From Methylobacterium sp. J-078 (lineage in GTDB: Bacteria; Pseudomonadota; Alphaproteobacteria; Rhizobiales; Beijerinckiaceae), in NCBI RefSeq assembly GCF_022829285.1, contig NZ_JAKSYI010000132.1:1-64000 (forward strand): DNA of 64,000 nt. The letters are read 5' to 3'. This document shows, in pieces, positions 17,188 through 25,602 of the stretch (position 1 is its first letter; each line of letters starts with the position of its first letter). The notes under the pieces were generated by a model, which saw only the letters and a list, made by a program, of their open reading frames with translations, ran no database searches and was not told where the DNA came from. Made by a program: the position numbers and the translations under genes.

Positions 17188-18507
17188 ATGACCTCCAGTA
17201 CGCCCCACCTGCCCGTCGCGATCGTCGGCGGGGGCCAGGCCGGCCTCTCGGTGAGCTACCACCTCCAGCAGCGCGGCATCGAACACCTCGTCTTCGAGCG
17301 CGCGCGCGCGGCCCACGTCTGGTCGAGCCAGCGCTGGGACAGCTTCTGCCTCGTGACCCCGAACTGGCAATGCGACCTGCCGGGCCATCCCTATGACGGG
17401 CCGGACCCGGACGGATTCATGAAGCGGGACGAGATCGTCGCCTACCTGCGGGCCTTCGTCGCCAAGGTGAATCCGCCGATCCGCGAAGAGGTCTCGGTCC
17501 TGCGCGTCGAAGCGGCGCAAGAGGGCGGCTACCGCGTCCATACCTCCGCGGGCGACTACACCGCCGACGCCGTGGTGGTGGCCTCCGGCGGCTACCAGCG
17601 ACCGATAATGCCCCGCATGGCCGAGAAACTGCCCGGTTCGCTCGTGCAGGTCCACGCGAACGCATACCGGAACCCGGCCCAGTTGCCGGAGGGCGCCGTC
17701 CTCGTGGTCGGCTCGGGCCAGTCGGGCGCGCAGATCGCCGAGGACCTGCATCTGGCAGGCCGCCGGGTGCACCTGGCCGTGGGCGACGCGCCCCGCTGCG
17801 CCCGCTTCTACCGCGGCCGCGACGTCGTCGCCTGGCTCGCCGACATGGGCTACTATGAGATGTCGGTCGATCAGCACCCCTTGCGCGACGGGGTCCGCGA
17901 CAACACCAACCACTACGTCACGGGGCGCGACGGCGGGCGCGACATCGACCTGCGCCGCTTCGCCCGCGAGGGGATGGCGCTCTACGGTGCGCTGGAGGAC
18001 TACGCGGACGGGACCTTGCGCTTCCGCGACGGCCTGAAGGCCACCCTCGACGCGGCCGACCGGACCTACAACGGCATCAACGCGGCCATCGACCGGCACA
18101 TCGCCGAGAACGGGATCCCCGCCCCCGAACAGGCCCCCTACCGGCCGGTCTGGGAGCCGGAGGCGCCGGTGACGCATCTGGACCTCGCCGGATCGGGCAT
18201 CGGCGCCGTCGTCTGGTGCATCGGCTTCGCGCCGGATTTCGGCTGGCTCGACGCGCCGGTCTTCAACGGGGCGGGCCAACCCAAGCACCGGCGCGGCGTC
18301 ACGGCTCAGGCGGGTCTCTATTTCATCGGACTACCCTGGCTGCACACCTGGGGCTCGGGCCGCTTCGGTGCCGTGGGCCGCGACGCGGCCTACGTGGCCG
18401 CGGCGATCGAGGCCCAGCTGAGTGGGCCGTTGCTGGGCGAGGCCGCTGCGCAGCCGCACGGCACGATCCCGGGCCACGGTGCGGGGCATGCGGCCGCCCA
18501 TCCGTGA
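17188..18507 (+). CDS. nitH: Nit1C flavin-dependent monooxygenase-like protein, NitH (MSMEG_0569 family)
   Basis: FAD/NAD(P)H-dependent oxidoreductase of 439 residues resembling FMO-type monooxygenases. The N-terminal FAD site is VAIVGGGQAGLSVSYHL (about residues 10-26). A second GxGxxG for NAD(P)H lies at VVGSGQSGAQIAEDL (about 173-187). The C-terminal IGLPWLHTWGSGRFGAVGRDA matches the family. The reaction may be oxidation of a Nit1C intermediate or of a cyanide-derived compound; this is not established. A GGGAG site precedes the ATG, and it is the last gene of the cluster, 31 bp after nitG. It ends convergently with the next gene. Confidence 0.9.
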   Translation: MTSSTPHLPVAIVGGGQAGLSVSYHLQQRGIEHLVFERARAAHVWSSQRWDSFCLVTPNWQCDLPGHPYDGPDPDGFMKRDEIVAYLRAFVAKVNPPIREEVSVLRVEAAQEGGYRVHTSAGDYTADAVVVASGGYQRPIMPRMAEKLPGSLVQVHANAYRNPAQLPEGAVLVVGSGQSGAQIAEDLHLAGRRVHLAVGDAPRCARFYRGRDVVAWLADMGYYEMSVDQHPLRDGVRDNTNHYVTGRDGGRDIDLRRFAREGMALYGALEDYADGTLRFRDGLKATLDAADRTYNGINAAIDRHIAENGIPAPEQAPYRPVWEPEAPVTHLDLAGSGIGAVVWCIGFAPDFGWLDAPVFNGAGQPKHRRGVTAQAGLYFIGLPWLHTWGSGRFGAVGRDAAYVAAAIEAQLSGPLLGEAAAQPHGTIPGHGAGHAAAHP

Positions 18508-18539
18508 GCCGGCCCGGTTTCGGGGGCCGGTGCGCCCCG

Positions 18540-18878
18540 TCAGGTCTGGCGCGGGGCCTGCCAGCGCCGGAGGCTCCAGGCGGCCGCTCGCCGGCCGCGC
18601 GGGTGGTGTTCGAGGGCGCGCGGAGGCCCCTCCAGCAGGTCCAGGGGCGGCGGCTCCGGCCGTTCCGGCGAGATGATCTCCACACGGATCCTGCGCGGGG
18701 CCGCCCGCCGGGCCGGCCGGGCTTCCGGAAGAAACCAGAAGCCGCCGAAGCCGAACAGGCAGGTCGAGGCGATGCCGATCGCCCACCAGTTCGGTGTATC
18801 CTGGATCATCAGCACCACGAGTCCGGCAAGGGCGCAGGCCGCGGCGAGACTCCTGTTCGTGATCCGATCCGAAGACAT
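18540..18878 (-). CDS. Small two-helix membrane protein, function unknown
   Basis: Predicted 112-residue protein. Two adjacent hydrophobic segments (SLAAACALAGLVVLMI near residues 9-24 and WWAIGIASTCLFGFGGFWFL near 31-50) are followed by a strongly basic, proline-rich cytoplasmic-type tail (about 55-112). No family is recognised. The start has GTAGGG just upstream, at short spacing. A perfect 9-bp inverted repeat lies 34 bp upstream of the start (18912-18940). It is likely real because of the membrane segments and codon usage, but the basic tail could be partly unselected. Confidence 0.6.
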   Translation of the reverse strand: MSSDRITNRSLAAACALAGLVVLMIQDTPNWWAIGIASTCLFGFGGFWFLPEARPARRAAPRRIRVEIISPERPEPPPLDLLEGPPRALEHHPRGRRAAAWSLRRWQAPRQT

Positions 18879-18911
18879 GCCCTACGGTCGGGGAGCACCA
18901 TTTCCCATCTC

Positions 18912-18940
18912 GTGAAGACATCCCGTCAACTTGTCTTCAC
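18912..18940. promoter_or_regulatory. Perfect inverted repeat, operator or terminator candidate
   Basis: GTGAAGACA (18912-18920) and TGTCTTCAC (18932-18940) are exact complements with an 11-bp spacer. They lie between the end of the hydrolase gene (19092) and the start of the small membrane protein (18878), both on the minus strand. It could be an operator for the latter. Confidence 0.45.
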
Positions 18941-19091
18941 CCGCGGTTTGTCCACGGCTCCTGAGAATCGTCTTGGCAACCAAGCCGAAAACGGTTCGCG
19001 TCCGTTCCAGCGCGCGCATGCGACGTCATGCGAAGGGCAGCCCTCGTGCACGAAGCAGAAGGGATTGCCGGGAGGAGGTCTCAGGTGCCCC

Positions 19092-19883
19092 TCAGGGCCG
19101 TTTGGCCAGGAAGTCGAGGACGCCCGCCCGGTGACCCCGGTCGCCCACCGCCGTGCTGTGGTCGCGGTTGGGCAATTCGAGGGCGGTGGCGTTCGGCAGG
19201 AGGGCGGCCAGCGCCGGGCCTGAGCCCGAGACCGTGTCGAGGGTGCCGACCGTGACGAGGACCGGCATCTCGATCTGCGCGACCTCGGCCCGCGACAGGG
19301 CTTGGCGCGAGCCCCGCATGCAGGCGGCCAGCGCCCGCAGGTCGCTCTTCGTCTGCTCCGCGAAGGTGCGGAAGGCGGCGGCCGTCGGGTTCGGCGCGGG
19401 GGCGCCCGGCTCCGCCTCCAGGGCCTCGGCGATGCCGTCGGGCAGGCCCCTGCCCTCGACGAGGTGCAGACCGAGACCGCCGAGCAGAACCGAGCGCACC
19501 CGCTCCGGCTCGTCGAGGGCGAGGAAGGCGGAGATGCGCGCGCCCATCGAGTAGCCCATCACGTCGGCCCGTTCGATGCCGAGGTGGTCGAGGAGGCGGC
19601 GCGCGTCCTGCGCCATGATGTCGGAGCCGTAGGCGTCCGGATCGTAGAGCTTCTGGCTCTCGCCATGCCCCCGGTTGTCGAGGGCGACGACCCGGTAGCC
19701 GGCCTGCGTCAGGGTCCGGACCCAGAGCGTGTTGACCCAGTTCACCGCGTGGTTGGAGGCGAAACCGTGGATCAGCAGGATCGGGTCGCCCGATCCGCCC
19801 TCGGGGGCCGCGTCGATATACGCGATGGCGACGCCGTCGGAATCGAAGGTCTGCATGGGCTCGGGCCTTATCGGTCTGGGCAT
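19092..19883 (-). CDS. Alpha/beta hydrolase
   Basis: Soluble alpha/beta-hydrolase of 263 residues. The oxyanion-hole motif is HGFASN (about 39-44), the nucleophile elbow is GYSMGA with Ser about 112, the acid is probably in GTLDTVSG, and the histidine is in LPNRDHSTAV near residue 243. VVALDNRGHGES is the typical second strand region. The substrate is not identifiable; it could be an esterase, lactonase or hydrolase of a carbon-carbon bond. The ATG at 19883 has AGGCAGG upstream, and an internal ATG at 19856 is possible. It lies downstream of the porin gene behind a terminator hairpin, so it is probably transcribed on its own. Confidence 0.9.
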   Translation of the reverse strand: MPRPIRPEPMQTFDSDGVAIAYIDAAPEGGSGDPILLIHGFASNHAVNWVNTLWVRTLTQAGYRVVALDNRGHGESQKLYDPDAYGSDIMAQDARRLLDHLGIERADVMGYSMGARISAFLALDEPERVRSVLLGGLGLHLVEGRGLPDGIAEALEAEPGAPAPNPTAAAFRTFAEQTKSDLRALAACMRGSRQALSRAEVAQIEMPVLVTVGTLDTVSGSGPALAALLPNATALELPNRDHSTAVGDRGHRAGVLDFLAKRP

Positions 19884-19952
19884 GGTGCCTGCCTCATTGG
19901 ACCGCCCGCCGCCCCGACGGAAGCCCCGGGGTGACGCGAGAGCACGAATGAA

Positions 19953-19980
19953 AGCGGCGGCAGGTTTCCCTGCCGCCGCT
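19953..19980 (-). terminator. Terminator hairpin after the porin gene
   Basis: AGCGGCGGCAG (19953-19963) pairs exactly with CTGCCGCCGCT (19970-19980) around a 6-nt loop. Read on the minus strand, it is followed by TTTC. It lies 28 bp after the porin stop at 20008. Confidence 0.7.
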
Positions 19981-20007
19981 CGAACGCATCGCCGTTGTCG
20001 GACTGGA

Positions 20008-21276
20008 TCAGAAGGTGATGCCGGTCTCGATCATGTAGCGCTCCTGCGAGGTCTTCACGCCGTTGCGGCCGAAACCGGTGCCGACGTTGAACGCGCGGTC
20101 GACGGTGATGTCGTAGAGCTGCACGGTCGAGAACTCGCCGCGAACGAAGAAGCGGTCGAAGGTGAAGGTCGGGGTGACGGTGAACGACAGGGCGGAGCTG
20201 CCGGGTCCATAGAGAACGTTCGACTGGAGCGGGAGGCCCGTGCGGCTGTTTCCACTCTGCGCGATGTATTCGAAGCGACCCGCAAGGGCGAAGTTGTCCG
20301 TGAAGGCGTAGCTGGCGAGGACCGCGCCGCCGAAGGTCTCGGCTCCGGCGAGGCCGATGAAATCGTTCCGCTCGACGTTGGTGTACTGAACGTACGGCGT
20401 CACGATCCAGGGGCCGTCGGCATAGGTGTAGTTCGCGCTGATGATGCTGCTGTTCTGCAGCGTCGCGGGGGTCGCGAACTGGTTGCGCAGGCTGCGGTCC
20501 GAAAGGTCGAACTTGGTGTAGCTGGAGAAGTGGGTGCCGCCGTTGATGCCGATCGTGTTGGCGGAGTCGATCTTGTAGGTGATCGCGCCCGTGACCCAGT
20601 TGAGCTCACCCGAGAAGAAGCCGTCGGTCGCGGCGAACGAGGCCGCCCACGGGCCGTCCGAGTAGTTGATCTGCACGCCGTGGTTGATGATGTTTTCCTG
20701 CGCGAAGAGGAGGCCGCGCGAGATATTGAGGTTCTGGAAGGTGAAGGGCAGTTCCGAGCCGATCAGGGTCGGCATGCGGCCGCCCTGAACCGACCAGTTG
20801 TCGTTGATCACGTACTTGCCGAACACGATCGGAGCGGGCGAGAACAGCAGGTTGGTCTGATCAAAGGCGCTGAAGATCGGAGCGCCCAGGCCCGGGATCG
20901 AGTAGGCGCCGAAGGCGGCGTAGAACTGGAAGGCACCATCGGCCTTCTGGATGAAGCCCATCAGGTTCGAGAAGTCGGCGCGCCCGAAGCGATCGGCGGC
21001 AATGCCGGGGAGCGCGATGGAGGTCACATTGCTCTGATCGTAGAAGTACCCGCTGACCGCGCCGCCGACGTAGATGTCGCCGAACGCGCCGAGGGTGAGG
21101 CAGGCCGGGTTCGGGTTCTGCTTGATGACGCCGCCATAGGCCGGGAACGTGATCTCGGCCTTGCAGGACGCCGGGACCGGAGCCGGGGCCACGGGCGCCT
21201 TCAGGTCGGCCGCATAGGCGCACGCCGACGAGAGCAGCAGGGCCGTGAGGGCGAGGAGCGGGCGGTTCATGGTCAT
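20008..21276 (-). CDS. Outer-membrane beta-barrel porin (OmpL-like, bbp2 type)
   Basis: Predicted porin of 422 residues. The signal peptide (RPLLALTALLLSSACAYAA) is followed by DLKAPVAP, a typical mature start of alphaproteobacterial porins. The rest alternates amphipathic strands with aromatic girdles, for example NLNISRGLLFAQENIINHGV and DFSNLMGFIQKADGAFQFYA. The C-terminal residue is Phe, as needed for outer-membrane assembly. The start could be 21276 or 21270 (ATG ACC ATG). Substrate unknown. A strong minus-strand promoter-like region lies upstream and a clear hairpin lies downstream, fitting an abundant monocistronic porin. Confidence 0.88.
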   Translation of the reverse strand: MTMNRPLLALTALLLSSACAYAADLKAPVAPAPVPASCKAEITFPAYGGVIKQNPNPACLTLGAFGDIYVGGAVSGYFYDQSNVTSIALPGIAADRFGRADFSNLMGFIQKADGAFQFYAAFGAYSIPGLGAPIFSAFDQTNLLFSPAPIVFGKYVINDNWSVQGGRMPTLIGSELPFTFQNLNISRGLLFAQENIINHGVQINYSDGPWAASFAATDGFFSGELNWVTGAITYKIDSANTIGINGGTHFSSYTKFDLSDRSLRNQFATPATLQNSSIISANYTYADGPWIVTPYVQYTNVERNDFIGLAGAETFGGAVLASYAFTDNFALAGRFEYIAQSGNSRTGLPLQSNVLYGPGSSALSFTVTPTFTFDRFFVRGEFSTVQLYDITVDRAFNVGTGFGRNGVKTSQERYMIETGITF

Positions 21277-21363
21277 CGAGGAACTCTGCGAAGGGGTCGG
21301 CGTTACGCCTAAGCTCGCAAAGGTTCCGCGCTGCGGCAAAGCTATCCTTTGTGCATCCGCCTA

Positions 21364-21391
21364 CTTTTAGGGCAGATTAGGGGTGTTCCAA
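21364..21391 (-). promoter_or_regulatory. Candidate promoter of the porin gene
   Basis: On the minus strand TTGGAA (21391-21386), a 16-bp spacer and TAAAAG (21369-21364) lie about 90 bp before the porin start, in an AT-richer patch. The rest of the 307-bp divergent gap 21277-21583 shows no other recognisable element. Confidence 0.3.
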
Positions 21392-21583
21392 GTGGTTTGG
21401 GTCGTGGTGTTGCCACAATGGAACAGACCGACCGCGGGCGGACGGGCCCTCACCGCTCGGCCGTGAAGCTTACCGGGATCTCTGCTGTGTCGCGCTTCGC
21501 CTGAGCTCAGCGTCCATTGCGGACGCGGCCGAATCGGGCCTCGCGCTTGCCGCCATCGCCGCGGGCTGGCATCAGCACCCGCG

Positions 21584-22414
21584 ATGAGAGACTCGCAGCC
21601 CTACGGCACCTACGCACCCACCGGCCTCGTCGCGCGCATCGCCGAGCGCACGGGACGCCTGTCCTACGGAAGCTGGGGTGGACGGCGCCTGTCGCTGTTC
21701 CTGCGTCGGATCGCGATCGGCCTCCTGCGCGGCCAGCCCCTCGACGTGGAGCGCTACGGCGCGCGCATGCGCCTCTATCCGTACAACAACAACTGCGAGA
21801 AGAAGGTGCTCTTCACGCCGCAATTCTTCGATCCCGAGGAACGCGAACTCCTGCGGGCGAAGCTCGCGCCCGGCTGCACCTTCCTCGACATCGGCGCGAA
21901 TATCGGGGCCTACGCCCTGTTCGTGGCGGCCTTCGCGGGGCCGCGCGCCCGTATCCTCGCCATCGAGCCCCAGCCGGACGTGTTCCAGCGCCTGGCCTAC
22001 AACATCGCCCAGAACCCGTTCGGAACGGTCAAGGCCCTCGCCTGCGCGGTGGCCGACAAGGCGGGGGAACTCACCCTGTTCGTCGATCCGCGCAACCGGG
22101 GCGAGTCGAGCCTCAAGATCGTCGGCACCAACGAGGGCGCACAGATCCGTGTGCCCGCAGTGACGCTCCTGGATCTCGCCCGCAGCGAGGGCTTCACGGC
22201 CATCGATGCCATGAAGCTCGACGTGGAGGGGGCCGAGGATCTGATCCTCGAACCCTTCCTGCGCGAAGCGCCGGCCGCGCTTCATCCCAAGCTCCTCATC
22301 GTGGAGAACGGCACGGACCAGTGGCAGATCGACCTGCCGGCCCTGCTGGAGCAGCACGGCTACCGCCGCACCCGCAAGACCCGCCTGAACCTCATCTTCG
22401 AACGCGCCTCATGA
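21584..22414 (+). CDS. FkbM family SAM-dependent methyltransferase
   Basis: Methyltransferase of 276 residues. The SAM-binding motif I is TFLDIGANIGAYALFVA (about 103-119), motif II is ILAIEPQPDVFQRL (about 129-142), and the FkbM signature MKLDVEGAEDLILE lies near residues 210-223. Members methylate hydroxyl groups of sugars, lipids or antibiotics; the acceptor here is unknown. It overlaps the convergent MAPEG gene by 6 bp. No polysaccharide or natural-product genes are adjacent, so it stands alone. No strong ribosome-binding site is visible before the ATG. Confidence 0.9.
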   Translation: MRDSQPYGTYAPTGLVARIAERTGRLSYGSWGGRRLSLFLRRIAIGLLRGQPLDVERYGARMRLYPYNNNCEKKVLFTPQFFDPEERELLRAKLAPGCTFLDIGANIGAYALFVAAFAGPRARILAIEPQPDVFQRLAYNIAQNPFGTVKALACAVADKAGELTLFVDPRNRGESSLKIVGTNEGAQIRVPAVTLLDLARSEGFTAIDAMKLDVEGAEDLILEPFLREAPAALHPKLLIVENGTDQWQIDLPALLEQHGYRRTRKTRLNLIFERAS

Positions 22415-22942
22415 CAGGCTGGCCGCGGCCGAGATGACCAGGGCGGCGAGGCTGGGATAGAAGGTCAGCCCGAAACCCAGTGCCCGCGCCGCCGCACCCC
22501 GGGCGTAGCCGAGCCAGAACAGCAGCCGGCCGACACAGAACAGGCCCGCCAGCACCGGCACGACGGCCGCGTAGGACGCCAGGGTGACGGCGACCGCCAG
22601 GTGCGCGAACACCGCCAGGGCGGCCTGCTCGCCCGTGTTCGTGAGGAGCGCATGGGCGACCTTGATGCGCGCTCCCTCCGTCGGCGCCGTGGCCGCGCCG
22701 ATGTCGTCGGGCGATGCGAAGCGCAACCGCGCGACATTCGCGATGGCCGCCGCGAACCAGGCCACCACCACGAGATCGACGCGCAGGGCGAAGGCGATCC
22801 GCTCGCCCGCACCGGCGGGCGGGGCCGCCGGGCCGGCCATCCCGAAGGCGAGGCCGAGGGCCAGGATGCCGATCAGTCCCGCGAGGACGGCACCCCGCCG
22901 CACGCCGCGCTGCTCGCGCAGGAAGGATTCGTCACGCTCCAT
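22409..22942 (-). CDS. MAPEG family membrane protein
   Basis: Integral membrane protein of 177 residues with four hydrophobic segments (about 18-36, 53-70, 108-130, 136-175). Conserved MAPEG-type features are the loop ARIKVAHALLTNTGEQAALAVF after helix 2 and GRLLFWLGYARG after helix 3. Eukaryotic MAPEG proteins handle eicosanoids and glutathione; the bacterial role is not established. It lies 54 bp downstream of sfsA on the same strand and is probably co-transcribed. Its 3' end overlaps the convergent FkbM gene by 6 bp. Confidence 0.85.
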   Translation of the reverse strand: MERDESFLREQRGVRRGAVLAGLIGILALGLAFGMAGPAAPPAGAGERIAFALRVDLVVVAWFAAAIANVARLRFASPDDIGAATAPTEGARIKVAHALLTNTGEQAALAVFAHLAVAVTLASYAAVVPVLAGLFCVGRLLFWLGYARGAAARALGFGLTFYPSLAALVISAAASLS

Positions 22943-22996
22943 GCAGCCCCATCCGGCGGCGGGTGCGGGATGAGCCCACGCACCGTCCGCGAAACC

Positions 22997-23704
22997 CTAC
23001 GCCACCGGGATCGCGTCGGCGACGGTGATGCCGGCGGGGTCGATCCGACAGCGGTAGGCATGCACGGCGACGCCCGCCGCGCGGGCTGCCTGGAACGCCC
23101 GGTCGAAGGCCGGATCGAGGTCGCGGGCCGGTGCGAAGCGCTCCGCCCACATCTGCACCACGATGATCACCATGGCGCGCCCGCCCGCCGCCGCCACGGC
23201 GGCGAGGTCCTCCATGTGGCGCGCGCTCCGGGCGGCGACGCAATCCGGGAACTCGGCGAGGCCCGGCGCGCGCATGAGGTGACAGTTCTTCACCTCCACG
23301 TGGCAGGGCGCCACCCCCGCCCCGCCGGCCAGGAAATCCACCCGGCTCGCCCGTCCGTAGCGGACCTCCGGGCGCAGGCTCGTGTAGCCCGCCAGCGCCG
23401 GCAGGCTCCCGGCGGCGAAGGCCTCCGCCACCAGGGCGTTCGGGCGCATCGTGTTGATGCCGACCCATTGCGGCCCCCCGGGCAGGTCCGCTTCCACCAG
23501 TTCCCAGGAATAGCCGAGCTTGCGCGTCGGACTCGTCGCGCGCGACAGCAGGGTGCGGGCGCCCGGGGCGAGCAGGCCCAGCATCGCGCCCGGATTCGCG
23601 CAGTGTGCCGTGACGAGGGTGCCGTCCGCGCATTCCATGTCGGCCAGGAAGCGCTTGTAGCGACGCACGAGGCGCGCCTCGATCAGGGGCGCGGAAAAGC
23701 GCAT
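22997..23704 (-). CDS. sfsA: DNA/RNA nuclease SfsA (sugar fermentation stimulation protein)
   Basis: SfsA of 235 residues, the usual length. The start at 23704 gives the canonical opening FSAPLIEARLVRRYKRFLADM. Further motifs are ANPGAMLGLLAPG (about 36-48), YSWELVE, VGINTMRPNALVAEA, and the nuclease-like core SRVDFLAGG followed by HVEVKNCHL (Asp, Glu and Lys of a PD-(D/E)xK-type site). E. coli SfsA binds DNA and affects maltose metabolism; structural work suggests nuclease activity. It is divergent from the DUF937 gene across a 195-bp promoter region and probably co-transcribed with the MAPEG gene. Confidence 0.94.
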   Translation of the reverse strand: MRFSAPLIEARLVRRYKRFLADMECADGTLVTAHCANPGAMLGLLAPGARTLLSRATSPTRKLGYSWELVEADLPGGPQWVGINTMRPNALVAEAFAAGSLPALAGYTSLRPEVRYGRASRVDFLAGGAGVAPCHVEVKNCHLMRAPGLAEFPDCVAARSARHMEDLAAVAAAGGRAMVIIVVQMWAERFAPARDLDPAFDRAFQAARAAGVAVHAYRCRIDPAGITVADAIPVA

Positions 23705-23899
23705 CGACGGCTCCGGGGGCGGTTTTTTGAGGGAGAGACGGGGCGTTCGGGGGAGAGAAAACCCGATTCTGACAAGCGTCGACATGGAATCGGGCGCCCA
23801 TGAGGCGCGCGGGCTGGTCAGTGCCCCGCCGATGCGACAGAGTTCGGGGGCGCGTCCGGGCATCCCCCGGGCATGTCGCCGTTCGTCCGCGAGGCCGCC

Positions 23900-24721
23900 A
23901 TGTTCAACCTGTTCGACATTCTCCAGGCGCAGGCGGGCGCCAACCTCCAGGGCTTCGGGCCTCAGTTCGGGCTGACGCAGGAGCAGGCTCTGCGCGCGAT
24001 GGAAGCGCTTCTGCCGGCCCTGACCATGGGCCTGCAGCGCAATGCCGCCCACGACCCCATGGGTTTTGCCAAGCTCTTCAACTTCGTGGCCCCCAACCCG
24101 CCGACGACGGCCAAGCCCTTCTTCCAGATGGACAAGCCCTCGCCCCAGATGGACATGCTGGTCGGGCAGCTCTTCGGCTCGCCCCATCTCAGCCAAGCCG
24201 TGCTCCAGCAGGCCGCCGCCGTGAGCGGGGTGGCGACGCCGGCCCTGAAGCAGATGCTCCCGCTGATGGCCGGGATGGTCGTGGCGGGCATCGTCCACGT
24301 CATGATCAACCAGGCGCCGTCCCCGGCGCCGCAGAGCCAGGCCCAGCCCTTCGGTTTCCCGCCCAACGTCTGGTCGGAGATGATGGAGAGCTTCATGAAG
24401 TCGGGCGGCCCGGCGGCGCCCGCCGCCCAGAGCACGCCGGCCCGCAAGCCCCCGCCGCGCCTCGCCGTGGCGACCAGTTCCAAGACCCCCCAGTCCGCTC
24501 AGGGGGCCTCTCAGGATGCGTCGGCGGCGGATGCCCCCTTCGAGATGATGCAGCAGATGTTCCAGACCGGCCTGGAGGTGCAGCAGGAGAATGCCCGCGC
24601 GATGCAGCGACTGTTCGACACGTTCTGGCAGGGAGCCGGCGGTGGCGATGCGGAAGGCTCCGACGCCCCGGCCCCCGGTGGCGGACGCTCCAAGACGGGG
24701 GCCGGACGCAGCGGGCGCTGA
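23900..24721 (+). CDS. DUF937 family protein
   Basis: Protein of 273 residues from the ATG at 23900, preceded by GAGG; an upstream ATG at 23873 adds nine residues. The N-terminus MFNLFDILQAQAGANLQGFGPQFGLT and the ALLPALTMGLQRN segment are typical of DUF937 (about 1-60). A hydrophobic region LKQMLPLMAGMVVAGIVHVMI (about 117-137) may sit in or on the membrane. The rest is low complexity, rich in Pro, Ala and Ser, followed by a helical FEMMQQMFQTGLEVQQENARAMQRLF segment. The function of DUF937 is unknown. It is monocistronic and divergent from sfsA. Confidence 0.85.
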   Translation: MFNLFDILQAQAGANLQGFGPQFGLTQEQALRAMEALLPALTMGLQRNAAHDPMGFAKLFNFVAPNPPTTAKPFFQMDKPSPQMDMLVGQLFGSPHLSQAVLQQAAAVSGVATPALKQMLPLMAGMVVAGIVHVMINQAPSPAPQSQAQPFGFPPNVWSEMMESFMKSGGPAAPAAQSTPARKPPPRLAVATSSKTPQSAQGASQDASAADAPFEMMQQMFQTGLEVQQENARAMQRLFDTFWQGAGGGDAEGSDAPAPGGGRSKTGAGRSGR

Positions 24722-24826
24722 AGTAGCCCCTGCGGCAGACCGGTTCTGTTCGTGGCACCGGCCGGCGCCTGGAGCGGAATCTCACCCGAGCGGCCGTGGC
24801 CGGGTGCCCCGTGGCGGTGTCATCAT

Positions 24827-24991
24827 TCAGGAAGAGGCGCTGCCGACCTTGCTGCCGATGAACTCGTACATCACCGTCATGCGGTCGCCGTAGAGCCGCA
24901 GGGCGCCGACGACCGTGAGGAAGGTCAGGGCGGCGATCAATCCATACTCTATGGCCGTCGCGCCGCTGGTATCCGTTCGAAAGCGAGACAT
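24827..24991 (-). CDS. Flp/Fap-type pilin
   Basis: Predicted prepilin of 54 residues. The short basic leader MSRFRTDTSG is followed by ATAIEYGLIAALTFLTVVGAL, which is the Flp pilin signature: cleavage after Gly, then a hydrophobic helix with Glu5 and Tyr6 of the mature protein. The frame is open further upstream (to 25171), but those residues do not fit the family leader. Flp pilins form tight-adherence pili with the Tad/Cpa secretion system. No tad/cpa genes are in the window, so this is a solitary copy; the machinery, if present, is elsewhere. Confidence 0.85.
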   Translation of the reverse strand: MSRFRTDTSGATAIEYGLIAALTFLTVVGALRLYGDRMTVMYEFIGSKVGSASS

Positions 24992-25277
24992 GAGCGAACG
25001 GATTCGGCAGACCAAGTGTCGCTCGGCCTCCGCCTCGGGTCCGGTCGGTTCCCGTCTGTCCATGTTCGCCGATCGTCTCTCGCCGGGGTCGTTCCGGCGT
25101 GACCTTAGGACCGGCTTCGTTGCGGAGGACTTAAGCTGATCCGTGAAGAAGGTCCGCGGTGCGCATTTCACATCTCAAAGTCACGCGTTTCGCGTCTCGA
25201 AGTCTCCCATGCCGCTCCATTTGCCGTCCCGAGGCGTCTCGGACGCTGCCGTAGACGGCCCGGAACGGTGATGCGGC

Positions 25278-25568
25278 TCAGGCCTTGCCGGATTCCTTGC
25301 GCAGGGCGTCGATCCGCTGGGAGGCCTCGGCCTTGTCGAGGTCCGGATCGAAGGCCTCGGGGTCCTTCGCCTCCTCCGAGAGGGTCTTGAGGTAGGAGGC
25401 CTGTGCGCCCGTCATCGGCTCACCGCCGGTGGTCCACTCGCTCGGATCCTTGATCTGGTTCGAGGTGTCCTTCGGGTCGGTCTTCGGATTGGTCTGCGCG
25501 GCGTCTTCCTGATTCCCGGCGGGCTGGGCATCGGAGGTCTGGGTCTTCGAAGTCTGTGTCTTGGCCAC
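25278..25568 (-). CDS. DUF3072 family protein, probably general-stress induced
   Basis: Small hydrophilic protein of 96 residues starting at GTG 25568, with AGAGGA upstream. The first 45 residues are low complexity (Thr, Gln, Asp, Lys). The second half is the conserved DUF3072 unit with PMTGAQASYLKTLSEEA followed by an F-D-P-x-L-x-K-A-E-A-S motif and IDALRKE (about 51-92). Function unknown. A close EcfG-type promoter lies 35-59 bp upstream on the same strand, which suggests control by the alphaproteobacterial general stress response. Similar small hydrophilic proteins are common in that regulon. Confidence 0.85.
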   Translation of the reverse strand: MAKTQTSKTQTSDAQPAGNQEDAAQTNPKTDPKDTSNQIKDPSEWTTGGEPMTGAQASYLKTLSEEAKDPEAFDPDLDKAEASQRIDALRKESGKA

Positions 25569-25602
25569 GATGGAAATCCTCTTGTTCTTGAATTGTTCTG
25601 GA

